Positions 56,461 to 64,000 of a stretch of DNA of 64,000 bases are shown one piece after another. Position 1 is the first letter of the stretch; every line of letters begins with the position of its first letter. The notes beneath the pieces are model-generated. The model searched no databases, was not told the origin of the DNA, and saw only the letters and a program-made list of their open reading frames with translations. The stretch is from Alcanivoracaceae bacterium (GTDB taxonomy: Bacteria > Pseudomonadota > Gammaproteobacteria > Pseudomonadales > Alcanivoracaceae): assembly GCA_029212745.1 (NCBI GenBank), contig JARGOL010000009.1, positions 55,768-119,767 on the forward strand, read 5' to 3'. A program made the position numbers and the translations under genes.

Positions 56461-56578
56461 GGCATTGCTTCCACGCAGAATGGACAATAACGCATATATT
56501 GGCTAGCACCGTCATTTTGATCAATCCATCACCTTAACTTTACACAGTTGACATAGACACCCATGGTGCCCATATTAA

Positions 56579-56594
56579 CATAATATACATTATG
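56579..56594. promoter_or_regulatory. CATAAT/ATTATG inverted repeat upstream of tnpA
   Basis: CATAAT-ATAC-ATTATG lies 119 bp ahead of tnpA in an AT-rich stretch that ends abruptly at 56595, where GC-rich chromosome-like DNA begins. Candidate recombinase core site or junction of the island. The surrounding 294 bp (56461-56754) hold no gene. Confidence 0.4.
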
Positions 56595-56754
56595 CGCAGT
56601 TGTGGATGGTCCGTGGTTCAGGGCAGTCTCCCGGGAACCCCGTGTTTGCGGCGTTCAGGCACCCTGGCAGCCGCGTTTCATCCGCCTTCACGCCGTTGCG
56701 CACCGCGTGCGATGATCCTCAGCCGTTAGCCACCGTTACGGGACGCTCACCTGC

Positions 56755-57885
56755 ATGGATCCTTTCGCCCATACGCTCGTTGGCGCCGGACTGGCTGCCA
56801 CCGGGCTGCGCAAACAGACGCGTTATGCCACAGCCGCACTCATTATTGGCGCCAATTTGCCGGACATCGATGTGCTGGCCACGTTCTGGGGCGAAGACAG
56901 CATGCTGTATCACCGGCGTGGCTGGACCCACGGCATTCTCGCGCTGGTGGTCCTGCCCATGGTGCTGGCTGGCCTGATAGCCCTGTGGCAGCGCTTGTTT
57001 GCCAAACCGCGGCCAGATACGCCGGCGTTCCGTTTTTCCGTCCTGCTTGCACTGTGCTACCTGGCGGTGGCTACCCATCCATTACTGGACTGGCTGAATA
57101 CCTACGGTGTGCGCCTGCTGATGCCGTTCGACGACACCTGGTTCTATGGCGACACGCTGTTCATTATCGATCCGTGGCTCTGGCTGCTGCCGTTGGCAGC
57201 GGTGATGTTCGGCTGGCACGCCAGTAATCGGGTGCGTACCGGCGCCACGGTCTTTGCACTGGCGGCGTCCATCATGGTGCTCAGCACCCATCTGACACCC
57301 CTGCTTGTCAAATTGCTGTGGTCTGTTCTGGTCGCCGGCCTTCTCGTCGCTGTATGGCGCGGCACAGCCAGGGATCGCGGGCCCCTGCTGGCGCAGGCCT
57401 GCCTGGCGTTGATGGTTGCCTATATAGGTAGCACCTGGACGCTGGCCCGCCAGGCCGAAACCCATGCGGCTAACGCAGCGGCCGCCACGCCGTTACAGGT
57501 ACAGGCGAACCCCCTGCCAGGCACCCCGCTGGCTCACCGGCTGGTGCTGGTGTTCGACGACCATTACCTGCTGCAGACGCCGGATGGCAACGAGTACCGG
57601 GTGGAGCGCCCGCCGGCCAATGCCGTGGTCAAGGCTGCCCTCGCCTCACCGGAGGTGCGCGGGTTTGTCACCTGGATGCGCTTTCCGTACTGGGACGTGG
57701 AAGAAACAGCGTCTGGCTGGCTGGTGCATCTCTATGATTTGCGCTACCAGGGACCGGATGACCCCACAGCGGGTATCGGATACGCGCAGGTGGCGCTGGA
57801 AACGGACGACGTGCGCGACGCAGCCGCCTCGCAGGGGCAGCAAAGACCAGCCCAAGAAAAGAAGAAAAACAACACGTTACCTTGA
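56755..57885 (+). CDS. YdjM-family membrane-bound metal-dependent hydrolase
   Basis: 376 residues. PF04307 marks: MDPFAHTLVGAGLAATGLR, NLPDIDVL, and YHRRGWTHGILALVVLPM with conserved His, Asp and Arg, followed by four to five membrane helices (LALCYLAVATHPLLDWLNTYGVRLL, WLWLLPLAAVMFGW, VFALAASIMVLSTHL). LexA-regulated YdjM in E. coli has the same start; function unknown. The C-terminal 130 residues are soluble, with a charged tail. Likely the first intact chromosomal gene right of the island. Confidence 0.85.
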   Translation: MDPFAHTLVGAGLAATGLRKQTRYATAALIIGANLPDIDVLATFWGEDSMLYHRRGWTHGILALVVLPMVLAGLIALWQRLFAKPRPDTPAFRFSVLLALCYLAVATHPLLDWLNTYGVRLLMPFDDTWFYGDTLFIIDPWLWLLPLAAVMFGWHASNRVRTGATVFALAASIMVLSTHLTPLLVKLLWSVLVAGLLVAVWRGTARDRGPLLAQACLALMVAYIGSTWTLARQAETHAANAAAATPLQVQANPLPGTPLAHRLVLVFDDHYLLQTPDGNEYRVERPPANAVVKAALASPEVRGFVTWMRFPYWDVEETASGWLVHLYDLRYQGPDDPTAGIGYAQVALETDDVRDAAASQGQQRPAQEKKKNNTLP

Positions 57886-57948
57886 CTCCCGGTGGCCCAG
57901 CATCAGAGGCTGGCTTGTCCGGGGATGCACCGACATGTATTGGGGGTG

Positions 57949-59061
57949 ATGATGTCGAACACAGCGCTTGTACTGGCCTTCCCGGCCCTTCGCAGACCTG
58001 TGGCGCGTTGGATGGCTGTACTGGGTTTCCTGCTGGCCGGTGCGGCCAGCGCCTCGGAACGGGCTGTGCCGGTCACTGTTACCACCGCCGGCACCGGTGA
58101 GGTCACCGAGCGGCTGCCGATCACCGGCACGATTACCGCCGCCCACTTCGCAGAGCTGTCTCCGGCGATGGCGGGCCTGGTGGATGCCCTTTCTGTGGAC
58201 GTGGGCTCCGTGGTGAAAGCGGGCGACGAACTGGTGGCGCTGGATGCCGAGATCAGCGCACTGATACAGGATGGTGCGCAGGCGCGGGTACAGGAGGCCG
58301 AAGCGGCGCTTGCGGATGTCCAGCGTCGCCTTGCCGAGGCCAATTCCCTGGAAGCCGGCCAGAGTATTGCCGCCAGCCAGGTGCGTTCATTGCGCAGCGA
58401 AGCCGACATGGCCCGTGCGGCGCTGGCCAGTGCCCAGGCCGACGAGCGCCGGGCAGCGGCGGAGCTGGCGCGGCACACCATCAAGGCCCCCTTCCCCGGC
58501 GTGGTCAGTGCACGCCATGCCGATGTGGGCGAATGGGTGGCGCCGGGGGATGCGGTGCTGACCCTGGTGGATACCACACACGTCTATGCCGACTTCGCCA
58601 TTGCCCAGCAATACTTGAAAGACGTCAGTGTCGACAGCGCACTGGCGCTGCGCCTGGACAGTCAGCCGGACGCCCCGCTTGCCGCCAGTATCCAGTCCAT
58701 CGTTCCGGTGAGTGATCCCACTGCGCGCACCTTCCTGTTGCGCGCCACGGTGGAGCCGTCACCGCTGGTGGCGCCGGGCATGTCAGTGCGGGGTGATATC
58801 ACACTGGCCAGCGAGCAGGGGCGTATCACCCTGCCCCGTGACGCCCTGATCCGTTACCCGGACGGCCGCGTCTCTGTGTGGCTGGTGGACAACAGCGAGC
58901 AACCGCCGGTGGCCCGTGAGCGCAGTGTGCGCATCCGTGAAGGCTACGGCCGCCAGGTGATCATCACCGAGGGCGTCAGCAGTGGTGACCAGGTCGTGGT
59001 GCGTGGCAATGAAGGCCTGCGTGACGGCGTGCCGTTGAAAATCACTGCCGGGGAGCAGTAA
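57949..59061 (+). CDS. RND periplasmic adaptor (membrane-fusion) protein
   Basis: 370 residues from the ATG at 57949; starts at 57952 or a GTG at 57892 are also possible and the ribosome site (GGGGG) does not decide. Signal peptide ending near GAASASE. Adaptor domains: ITGTITAAHFAELSPAMAGLVDALSVDVGSVVKAGDELVALD, coiled-coil, HTIKAPFPGVVSARHADVGEWVAPGDAVLTLVD, then a beta-barrel and IREGYGRQVIITEGVSSGDQVVV. Three bases ahead of the pump gene. Confidence 0.88.
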   Translation: MMSNTALVLAFPALRRPVARWMAVLGFLLAGAASASERAVPVTVTTAGTGEVTERLPITGTITAAHFAELSPAMAGLVDALSVDVGSVVKAGDELVALDAEISALIQDGAQARVQEAEAALADVQRRLAEANSLEAGQSIAASQVRSLRSEADMARAALASAQADERRAAAELARHTIKAPFPGVVSARHADVGEWVAPGDAVLTLVDTTHVYADFAIAQQYLKDVSVDSALALRLDSQPDAPLAASIQSIVPVSDPTARTFLLRATVEPSPLVAPGMSVRGDITLASEQGRITLPRDALIRYPDGRVSVWLVDNSEQPPVARERSVRIREGYGRQVIITEGVSSGDQVVVRGNEGLRDGVPLKITAGEQ

Positions 59062-59064
59062 CAC

Positions 59065-62000
59065 GTGTTTGATCGCATTGTCCGTAATGGCACGCTGGTG
59101 ACAGTGATCGTGCTGATCATCTCCCTGCTTGGCTTGCTGGCAGCATTCCGTATCCCGGTACAGATGATTCCCGACCTGGAAGTGCGCACCATCGGCGTGG
59201 AAACACGCTGGCCTGGCGCCACACCCCAGGACGTGGAAAAGGAAATCCTCATCGAGCAGGAAGAGTACCTGCGCAACATTCCCAACCTGCAGCGCCTGAC
59301 GGCCACAGCGTCCAGTGGCGAGGCCGAGATCGAGCTGGAATTCCCCTTTGGGGTGGACATCACCGAAACCCTTATTCGCGTCAATAATGCGCTCAGCCAG
59401 GTGCCCTCCTACCCGGCCACCGTGGATCAGCCCCTAATCGTGGCGTCTTCGTTTTCCAGCAATGCGTTCATGTACTACCGCGTCGCGCCCCTGGACGGCA
59501 ATCCGCGCGGCCTGGACATGGACATGATGCGCGATTTCATCAACGACAATGTGCGTACGCGCATGGAAAGTGTGTCCGGCGTGTCGCAGGTGGAAGTCCG
59601 GGGCGGTGCTGAGCGCCAGGTGCGCCTGCTGGTGGATGCACAGAAACTGGCGGAGCGGAAGCTGTCCCTGATCGACGTGCGTGATGCCATTCGCACACGC
59701 AACCTGGATATCTCCGGCGGCGAAGTGGACAGCGGCAAGCGCCGTTACCTGTTGCGCACCGTGGGACGCTTTGAATCCCTGGCGCAACTGGAACAGCTGA
59801 TCCTGGTGCGCCGCGGCGATGGCGTGGTGCGACTCAGTGATGTGGCTACCGTGACGCTTGATCACTTTCCGGTGCGCGCAGTGTCACGGGTCAATGGCGA
59901 CCCGGTGATCAGCCTGGCGGTGCGCCGTGAACTGGGCTCCAACGTCATCGATATCAAGTACGCCATGTTCGAGCAGGTCGAGCGCATCAATGACGACGTG
60001 CTCAATCCGGCCGGCATGCATCTCTCCCTTATTGCCGATGACGCCCAGTACGTGGAAGCGTCCGTGCGTAATGTCTGGACCAACCTGACACTGGGCGCGG
60101 TGTTTGCCACGCTGGTGATGTTCCTGTTCCTGCGCTCGGCAAAGGTGACGCTGGTGGGCGTGGTGGGCATCCCCATCTGTACCATTGCAGCGTTCCTTGG
60201 CCTGCTTCTGGCCGGCCGCACGATCAATGTAATTTCACTGGCGGGCGTGGCATTCGCCATTGGCATGACGCTGGACAACTCCATCGTTGTGCTGGAAAGC
60301 ATCGAACTTGAGCGGCGCAAGGGTCTGGCGCGTTTGCGCGCGGCGGCATCCGGCATTCGCAAGGTCTGGCCCGCCGTGTTTGCCTCCACCATGACCACGG
60401 TGCTGGTGTTCCTGCCGGTGGTGTTCATCCAGGAGGAAGCCGGGCAGCTTTATTCCGATATTGCCATTGCTGTGTCGGCCTCGATCCTGGTGTCCATGCT
60501 GGTGGCGATGATGGTCATCCCTACCCTGTCTGCGCGCCTCGATTTCAGTGCGGTGGTGGATCACGACGGCGCCCACAGTCACTGGCTTACGCGGCTGCAT
60601 GCGTTGTCCGACCGCCTCAGTCAGTCAGCGCGCCAGCGCACGCGCACCATCATTGCCACACTGCTGGCTGGCGCCGGCATCATCCTGTTCCTGACGCCGC
60701 CGGCGGAATACCTGCCCGAGGGGGAGGAAGCCAAAACGTTTGCCGCCATGAGTCCGCCCCCGGGTTACAACCTGGACACCATGCTGGTGATTGCCGACGA
60801 AGTGGAGGCGTATTTCCTGCCCCTGGTGGGCAAGGACCCGGCGGCTTTCGAGCGCGGCGAATTGCCGGCGCCGCCGGTGAAGTACATCAACCTGGGCGTG
60901 GACGCCGGACGCCTGCGCATCATTGCCGAGCCGGTGGACCCGGACCACATGGAGCCGCTGATGGATGCGCTGACTGAGGTCTACCAGCGTTATCCCGGTA
61001 TGGGAGCGTTTGCCGCGCGCGGCTCGATCATCTCCAGCAACGATGGTGGCACGCGCAGTGTCACCCTGGACATTTCCGGGCCGGACCTGGCGACCCTTTA
61101 CCAGGTGGCCGGCGCTATCAAACGCCGCGCGGTGGATGTGCTCGGTGATCCGCGGATCCAGTCGCGCCCGTCGAGCCTGTCCCTTGCGCAACCGCTGGTG
61201 GAAGTGCGCCCGGACTGGGAACGCGCTGCAGAGCTGGGCATGAATGCCCGCGACATCGGCTTTACCGTGGCGGCCCTCACGGACGGCGCGTTCCTCGACG
61301 AGTTTTTCCTTGGTGATGACAAAGTCGACATCTACGCCTACAGCAACAGCGGTGTCGACCCGGGACTGGACAGCCTGCCTAACCTTTCCGTGCACACACC
61401 GCAGGGCGCCACCGTGCCGTTGCATGCCATTGCCGCGTTGCGCGAGACCGTGGATACCAACCAGGTGCGCCGCGTCAACGGCCGCCGCACCGTGACCCTG
61501 AATATTATTCCACCGCGCAGTATTGCGCTGGAAACCGGTGTCGGCCTTGTGCGCACAGAGGTGGTCAAGGCGCTGCGTGACGACGGCACCATTCCCGCGC
61601 AGGTGAACGTGGACATCACCGGTGCCAGTGACCAGCTGGATGCTACTCGCGACTCCCTGTCCGGCAATTACGGCGTTGCGCTTGCCCTGATTTACCTGAT
61701 GCTGGTGGCGATCTTCCGTCACTGGGGCCTGCCGTTGCTGATCATGACCACGATTCCGGTGGGCATCGCCAGCGGCATTCTTGGCCTTGTGCTCATGAAC
61801 ATGGCCGGTGCCGGTATTGGCTGGCTGGGGCTGGAGGCGTTTCACCAGCCGCTGGACATGATCTCCATGCTGGGTTTCCTGATTTTGATGGGTACGGTGG
61901 TCAACAACCCCATCCTGATCGTGCACACGGCGCTGGACTACTGGCGCCAGGGGCAACAGGTGACAGCCGCAGTATCAGCCGCCGTGCGATCGCGCCTGCG

Positions 62001-62217
62001 CCCTATTGCCATGACCACCATTACCACGGTGTGCGGGCTGGCACCGCTGGTGCTGATTCCCGGTGAAGGCACCGAGCTGTATCGTGGCGTGGGTGTGATC
62101 GTGCTGTTCGGGTTGCTAGGGACGTCGCTGGCGACGATCACCTTCCTGCCAGCGCTGACGGCCGCGGTCTTCCTGCGCTTGCGTCATCCTCCCGGGGCCG
62201 CCGATGCAGGGAACTGA
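59065..62217 (+). CDS. RND efflux permease
   Basis: 1050 residues, GTG start. N-terminal helix LVTVIVLIISLLGLLAAF, PGATPQDVEKEILIEQEEYL, proton-relay helix NVISLAGVAFAIGMTLDNSIVVLESIELER (Asp near 410), second-half counterpart DMISMLGFLILMGTVVNNPILIVHTAL where the equivalent acid is replaced by Asn. Not a paralogue close to the 42224-45301 pump; more like the VexF/MdtB-type or uncharacterised HAE1 pumps. Substrate unknown. No outer-membrane channel gene nearby. Confidence 0.92.
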   Translation: MFDRIVRNGTLVTVIVLIISLLGLLAAFRIPVQMIPDLEVRTIGVETRWPGATPQDVEKEILIEQEEYLRNIPNLQRLTATASSGEAEIELEFPFGVDITETLIRVNNALSQVPSYPATVDQPLIVASSFSSNAFMYYRVAPLDGNPRGLDMDMMRDFINDNVRTRMESVSGVSQVEVRGGAERQVRLLVDAQKLAERKLSLIDVRDAIRTRNLDISGGEVDSGKRRYLLRTVGRFESLAQLEQLILVRRGDGVVRLSDVATVTLDHFPVRAVSRVNGDPVISLAVRRELGSNVIDIKYAMFEQVERINDDVLNPAGMHLSLIADDAQYVEASVRNVWTNLTLGAVFATLVMFLFLRSAKVTLVGVVGIPICTIAAFLGLLLAGRTINVISLAGVAFAIGMTLDNSIVVLESIELERRKGLARLRAAASGIRKVWPAVFASTMTTVLVFLPVVFIQEEAGQLYSDIAIAVSASILVSMLVAMMVIPTLSARLDFSAVVDHDGAHSHWLTRLHALSDRLSQSARQRTRTIIATLLAGAGIILFLTPPAEYLPEGEEAKTFAAMSPPPGYNLDTMLVIADEVEAYFLPLVGKDPAAFERGELPAPPVKYINLGVDAGRLRIIAEPVDPDHMEPLMDALTEVYQRYPGMGAFAARGSIISSNDGGTRSVTLDISGPDLATLYQVAGAIKRRAVDVLGDPRIQSRPSSLSLAQPLVEVRPDWERAAELGMNARDIGFTVAALTDGAFLDEFFLGDDKVDIYAYSNSGVDPGLDSLPNLSVHTPQGATVPLHAIAALRETVDTNQVRRVNGRRTVTLNIIPPRSIALETGVGLVRTEVVKALRDDGTIPAQVNVDITGASDQLDATRDSLSGNYGVALALIYLMLVAIFRHWGLPLLIMTTIPVGIASGILGLVLMNMAGAGIGWLGLEAFHQPLDMISMLGFLILMGTVVNNPILIVHTALDYWRQGQQVTAAVSAAVRSRLRPIAMTTITTVCGLAPLVLIPGEGTELYRGVGVIVLFGLLGTSLATITFLPALTAAVFLRLRHPPGAADAGN

Positions 62218-62223
62218 ACCGTT

Positions 62224-62643
62224 TCAGGCGGGCGCAGTGCTGGCGCGGGTGTTGTTGGTTTCCTGCACCTGGGTGTTCAGGGTGCACAGGTCATAGATCA
62301 GGCCCAAGCCGAACAGGCCCAGGGTCAGCAACCAGAGGATGCCCGTGCCGATCTTGCCCATGTAGAAGCGGTGGGCGCCGAAAAAGCCGAGGAACAGCAT
62401 CAGTATCCAGGCCGCCGTGTAGTCCACCTCGCCGCCCGTGTATTTGGCATTCGCTTCGCGGTTCATGCCCGGCACCAGGAACAGGTCGATGAGCCAGCCG
62501 ATGCCCGCCAGGCCCAGCGTCAGCAGCCAGATCACGCCGCTCACCGGCTTGCCGTAATAAAAGCGGTGATAGCCGACGATCCCGCCAAGCAGCCACATGA
62601 TGTAGCCAATGATGGTGTTGTGCGTTTCCTGCGCGTGCGGCAT
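62224..62643 (-). CDS. TM2-domain membrane protein, duplicated domain
   Basis: 139 residues from the ATG at 62643 (GGGAGAG upstream). Two TM2-type modules: IMWLLGGIVGYHRFYYGKPVSGVIWLLTLGLAGIGWLIDLF and ILMLFLGFFGAHRFYMGKIGTGILWLLTLGLFGLGLIYDL, each with the GxHRFY turn between helices. Function of the family is unclear. Convergent with the RND gene across 6 bp. Confidence 0.88.
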   Translation of the reverse strand: MPHAQETHNTIIGYIMWLLGGIVGYHRFYYGKPVSGVIWLLTLGLAGIGWLIDLFLVPGMNREANAKYTGGEVDYTAAWILMLFLGFFGAHRFYMGKIGTGILWLLTLGLFGLGLIYDLCTLNTQVQETNNTRASTAPA

Positions 62644-62742
62644 GGTTGCTCTCCCTGACGGTCCTGTTGGTATCGGCCGCGCCCGGCGCGGCTGGTTCAG
62701 CATAACGACTGCCCCCGTTAGCGCCAAACCAGGTGGTAGGCC

Positions 62743-63114
62743 ATGACAGATTACAGGTTGCTCTGGCTGGTGCATGTCTGTGCCGCCATGCTCTCCATCG
62801 CCCTGTTCCTGGTGCGCCTGGGCATGGACGAGGCGGGCCGGGACTGGCGCAGGACGCCGTTGCGGGTGCTCCCGCATATCAATGACACGGTGTTGCTGGC
62901 CGCTGCGGTGGGCCTGTGTGTGGTCACCGGCTGGCGCCCCTGGGCGGACGCCTGGCTGGGGCTGAAGGTGACGCTGCTGCTGGTGTACATCGGCCTGGCC
63001 GCTGCCGCGTTCCGGCAGACGCGCCGCCCACCGGCGCGCTGGCTCGCCGCGGCTGCCCTGTGCACGGTGGCAGGGATTGTCTGGCTGGCGATTTACCGGC
63101 CCGCTTTCGGGTGA
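62743..63114 (+). CDS. SirB2-family membrane protein
   Basis: 123 residues, four predicted helices: LLWLVHVCAAMLSIALFLVRLGMD, PLRVLPHINDTVLLAAAVGLCVVTG, WLGLKVTLLLVYIGLAAAAFRQTR, WLAAAALCTVAGIVWLAIY. The H-V-C/LPHxNDT/LKV pattern is that of SirB2 proteins. Role not established beyond a link to invasion-gene regulation in Salmonella. Confidence 0.85.
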   Translation: MTDYRLLWLVHVCAAMLSIALFLVRLGMDEAGRDWRRTPLRVLPHINDTVLLAAAVGLCVVTGWRPWADAWLGLKVTLLLVYIGLAAAAFRQTRRPPARWLAAAALCTVAGIVWLAIYRPAFG

Positions 63115-63192
63115 GCGCCAGCCTCCCTGGATGACCGCAAGGTCAAAAAAAAGAACATCCGTAAGCTGATTTTTTGCTATCGTGCGCGCGGC

Positions 63193-63209
63193 CGTACCGT
63201 CACGGTACG
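63193..63209. promoter_or_regulatory. CGTACCGT-C-ACGGTACG inverted repeat
   Basis: Perfect 8-bp arms around one base, 79 bp after the SirB2 stop and 142 bp before ccoN. Likely a protein site, as the loop is too short for a good RNA hairpin. Confidence 0.35.
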
Positions 63210-63266
63210 TTCACGCGGAGAAAAAGGGCCTAAGCGCCTGTTTTCCCGCCGGTAACGGAAGCCGTG

Positions 63267-63280
63267 TTGACCCATATCAA
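63267..63280 (+). promoter_or_regulatory. FNR/Anr box upstream of ccoN
   Basis: TTGACCCATATCAA matches the TTGAT-N4-ATCAA consensus with one change (C for T), 70 bp before the ccoN start. Oxygen-responsive control of cbb3 oxidase genes by Anr/FNR is well established in gammaproteobacteria. Confidence 0.75.
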
Positions 63281-63350
63281 GGTATTCACACGGCCCCTTC
63301 GGCACCCTTAGCGCTGCCATATTAGTCCAACCGGGGTAAGGAATCTGACG

Positions 63351-64000
63351 ATGACCACAGCCGCCAGCACTTCACCCCCCGACTACAACTACACGGTCGT
63401 GCGCCAGTTCACCATCGCAACGGTGATCTGGGGCATTGTCGGTATGCTTGTCGGGGTCATTATCGCTGCCCAGCTCGCCTGGCCCGCGCTGAATTTTGAC
63501 CTGCCATGGATCAGCTTCGGCCGTCTGCGGCCGCTGCACACCAATGCAGTGATCTTTGCCTTTGGCGGCTCGGCGCTGTTTGCCTCGGCCTATTATGTGG
63601 TCCAGCGCACCTCGCAGGCGACCCTGGCATTTCCGAAACTGGCTGCGTTTACATTCTGGGGCTGGCAGGCGGTCATTGTGGCGGCAGCCATCACCCTGCC
63701 CCTGGGTCTGACCTCCTCGAAGGAATACGCCGAGCTCGAGTGGCCCATCGACATCCTCATTACCCTCGTCTGGGTGGCCTTCGCGCTGGTGTTCTTCGCC
63801 ACCATCGCGCGTCGCCAGGTCAGCCATATCTACGTGGCCAACTGGTTCTACGGCGGGTTCATCCTGGCCGTGGCGCTGCTGCACGTGGTCAACAGCGCCG
63901 CCGTGCCGGTGGGCCTGTTCAAGTCCTACTCGGCCTACCCCGGCGCCATCGATGCCATGGTGCAGTGGTGGTACGGACACAATGCGGTGGGCTTTTTCCT
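63351..64000 (+). CDS. ccoN: cbb3-type cytochrome c oxidase subunit I, 3'-truncated by window edge
   Basis: First 216 codons, ATG behind TAAGGA. The start [38 protein letters not shown], then [41 protein letters not shown] (His heme ligand in [14 protein letters not shown]) and [22 protein letters not shown] and [14 protein letters not shown] (His of the heme/copper site) are CcoN marks. Proton-pumping terminal oxidase for low oxygen. The frame runs off the window end. Confidence 0.93.
   Translation, partial: MTTAASTSPPDYNYTVVRQFTIATVIWGIVGMLVGVIIAAQLAWPALNFDLPWISFGRLRPLHTNAVIFAFGGSALFASAYYVVQRTSQATLAFPKLAAFTFWGWQAVIVAAAITLPLGLTSSKEYAELEWPIDILITLVWVAFALVFFATIARRQVSHIYVANWFYGGFILAVALLHVVNSAAVPVGLFKSYSAYPGAIDAMVQWWYGHNAVGFF

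Noticed and set aside
60625..61956. 443-codon open frame opposite the RND pump
   Set aside because: Shadow of the RND gene; His/Gln/Arg-rich translation without any domain.

Overview
The window looks like chromosome from a GC-rich, hydrocarbon-degrading gammaproteobacterium, most likely an Alcanivorax-type organism. This is an inference. It rests on a CYP153 alkane hydroxylase operon (AraC regulator, 2Fe-2S ferredoxin, P450, remnant of an alkJ-type dehydrogenase, ferredoxin reductase), an AlmA-like flavin monooxygenase, many acyl-CoA enzymes, two RND pumps and a cbb3 oxidase gene. No rRNA, tRNA or CRISPR array was seen.

Layout. 1-8044 (+): end of a PF10118 protein, a BtrH-like protein, two hotdog thioesterases, an acyl-CoA synthetase, a pair of acyl-CoA dehydrogenases and a GMC alcohol dehydrogenase. 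8029-8406 (-): a hotdog thioesterase. 8544-12812 (-): esterase, AlmA-like monooxygenase, SDR, PF10118. 13075-17597 (-): FadL-like porin and a giant Ig-like lipoprotein. 17973-32086 (+): PF10118, SDR, esterase, Baeyer-Villiger monooxygenase (BVMO), then a full beta-oxidation set of the steroid/isoprenoid type. 32189-36584: CYP153 locus. 36773-41123 (-): a second, inverted copy of the PF10118-SDR-esterase-BVMO cassette. 41303-41926: its divergent TetR regulator. 42224-47050 (-): a TetR/RND efflux operon. 47190-48414: a dead IS3 element. 49201-56460: a genomic island. 56755-64000: housekeeping-like genes (YdjM hydrolase, second RND pump, TM2 protein, SirB2 protein, start of ccoN).

Two stories stand out. 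First, three versions of one four-gene set (PF10118 protein, SDR, alpha/beta hydrolase, BVMO) lie within 33 kb. A 21-bp operator-like element recurs at four places: in front of each set and in front of the FadL-like gene. In the two cassettes that face each other it sits in the -35/-10 spacer, and one copy is shared with a divergent TetR gene. This reads as one regulon for taking up a hydrophobic ketone or alkane-like substrate, converting ketone to ester, cleaving the ester and feeding acyl-CoA oxidation. The two facing cassettes share a 666-bp identical DNA tract inside otherwise diverged BVMO genes, which indicates recent gene conversion and offers an inverted repeat that could flip the 15 kb between.

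Second, the island carries a translationally coupled four-gene operon: a DEDD exonuclease, a HAD-type nucleotidase fused to an Xre/DUF2384 antitoxin-like domain, a metallophosphoesterase, and a second DUF2384 protein. A structured leader precedes it, and a Tn554-like tnpA-tnpB-tnpC recombinase module lies next to it. I do not recognise this operon as a described system; it is the best candidate here for a new defence or toxin-antitoxin-like module.
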